DNA from: Kriegella sp963975415
Lineage (GTDB): Bacteria > Bacteroidota > Bacteroidia > Flavobacteriales > Flavobacteriaceae
Assembly: GCF_963975415.1 (NCBI RefSeq)
Contig: NZ_CAXBGN010000010.1
Span: forward strand, 123,491 to 187,490
DNA: 64,000 nucleotides
Direction: 5' to 3'
Position 1 is the first letter of the stretch; each line of letters begins with the position of its first letter. The notes below the pieces were generated by a model. It searched no databases, was not told the origin of the DNA, and saw only the letters and a list, made by a program, of their open reading frames with translations. This document shows positions 63,875 through 64,000 of this stretch, piece by piece. The position numbers and the translations under genes are program-made.

Positions 63875-64000
63875 TTATTCCATATATGCGTACAGCTGGG
63901 CCATCATGCCCATGCCCATTTGGGCGATGACCCTATAGTCGCCCCGTTGCAACGCCACCCCGCCCCGGTTGTCCTGGGAGACGCCCTTCAATAGGCCGTC
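63875..64000 (-). CDS. C-terminus of unidentified G+C-rich gene (5' part outside window)
   Basis: On the minus strand the frame is open from the right edge to a TAATAA stop at 63875. The visible 41 residues read GLLKGVSQDNRGGVALQRGD and YRVIAQMGMGMMAQLYAYME. No family is recognised. The DNA is much richer in G+C than the neighbouring genes, with repeated GGGC/ATGGGC codons, which suggests a recently acquired or highly expressed gene. Confidence 0.55.
   Translation of the reverse strand, partial: DGLLKGVSQDNRGGVALQRGDYRVIAQMGMGMMAQLYAYME

Noticed and set aside
1..64000. CRISPR array
   Set aside because: No regularly spaced repeats of 24-40 bp were seen anywhere in the window and no cas genes are present.

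Overview
The window looks like chromosomal DNA from a marine member of the Flavobacteriaceae (Bacteroidota), of the Zobellia/Maribacter/Arenibacter type. Support comes from the number of SusC/TonB-type outer-membrane receptors, the DUF4374, DUF5690 and PepSY proteins, two S1 sulfatases, Bacteroidota-style lipoprotein signals, a class-III-fold arginine decarboxylase and the scarcity of Shine-Dalgarno sequences. The genus call is inference. I ran no searches; family names come from motifs read by eye.

Layout. 0-3.4 kb: the 3' part of a TonB receptor and a DUF4374 lipoprotein, closed by a strong terminator. 3.4-10.2 kb (minus strand): a retropepsin-RimK fusion behind a GNAT-nitrilase fusion, then a polyamine block (arginine decarboxylase, agmatinase, deoxyhypusine-synthase-like enzyme, small acidic protein). 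10.6-15.3 kb: a secreted DUF4488-like protein, tRNA-Arg(CCU), a siderophore receptor with two matching inverted repeats in its promoter region, and a PepSY membrane protein. 15.5-34.3 kb: a large, almost wholly exported catabolic region. It has an FAD oxidoreductase, an esterase, a TRAP transporter, two exported RidA proteins around a Tat-exported SelA-like PLP enzyme, an amidohydrolase, a sorbosone-dehydrogenase/cytochrome c protein, a CBM9-like protein, and a block of Planctomycete-type proteins (DUF2231/PSCyt1/LRR, beta-propeller, DUF1501, PSD1). 34.6-37.5 kb: CbpA/CbpM and a sulfatase.

37.7-42.9 kb: a distinctly A+T-rich three-gene cassette unlike its surroundings. It encodes a dikinase-like protein fused to a MazG-like pyrophosphohydrolase, an AAA+ ATPase with an unrecognised N-terminal half, and a HIT-family nucleotide hydrolase. 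This is my best candidate for an undescribed system, possibly nucleotide-based defence or stress signalling.

43.1-47.4 kb: a 4-hydroxyproline catabolic operon and a divergent AraC regulator. 47.4-54.5 kb: a phosphodiesterase-like lipoprotein, a DUF5690 transporter, a zinc dehydrogenase without the structural-zinc cysteines, L-serine dehydratase and a second sulfatase. 54.6-63.2 kb: an envelope-lipid-like region with a decayed PAP2 gene, two intact PAP2 phosphatases around a CmoA-like enzyme and an isoprenylcysteine-methyltransferase-like enzyme, a COG4705 membrane protein, an outer-membrane receptor and a two-component system whose promoter carries two perfect palindromes. The right edge holds the 3' end of a G+C-rich unidentified gene.
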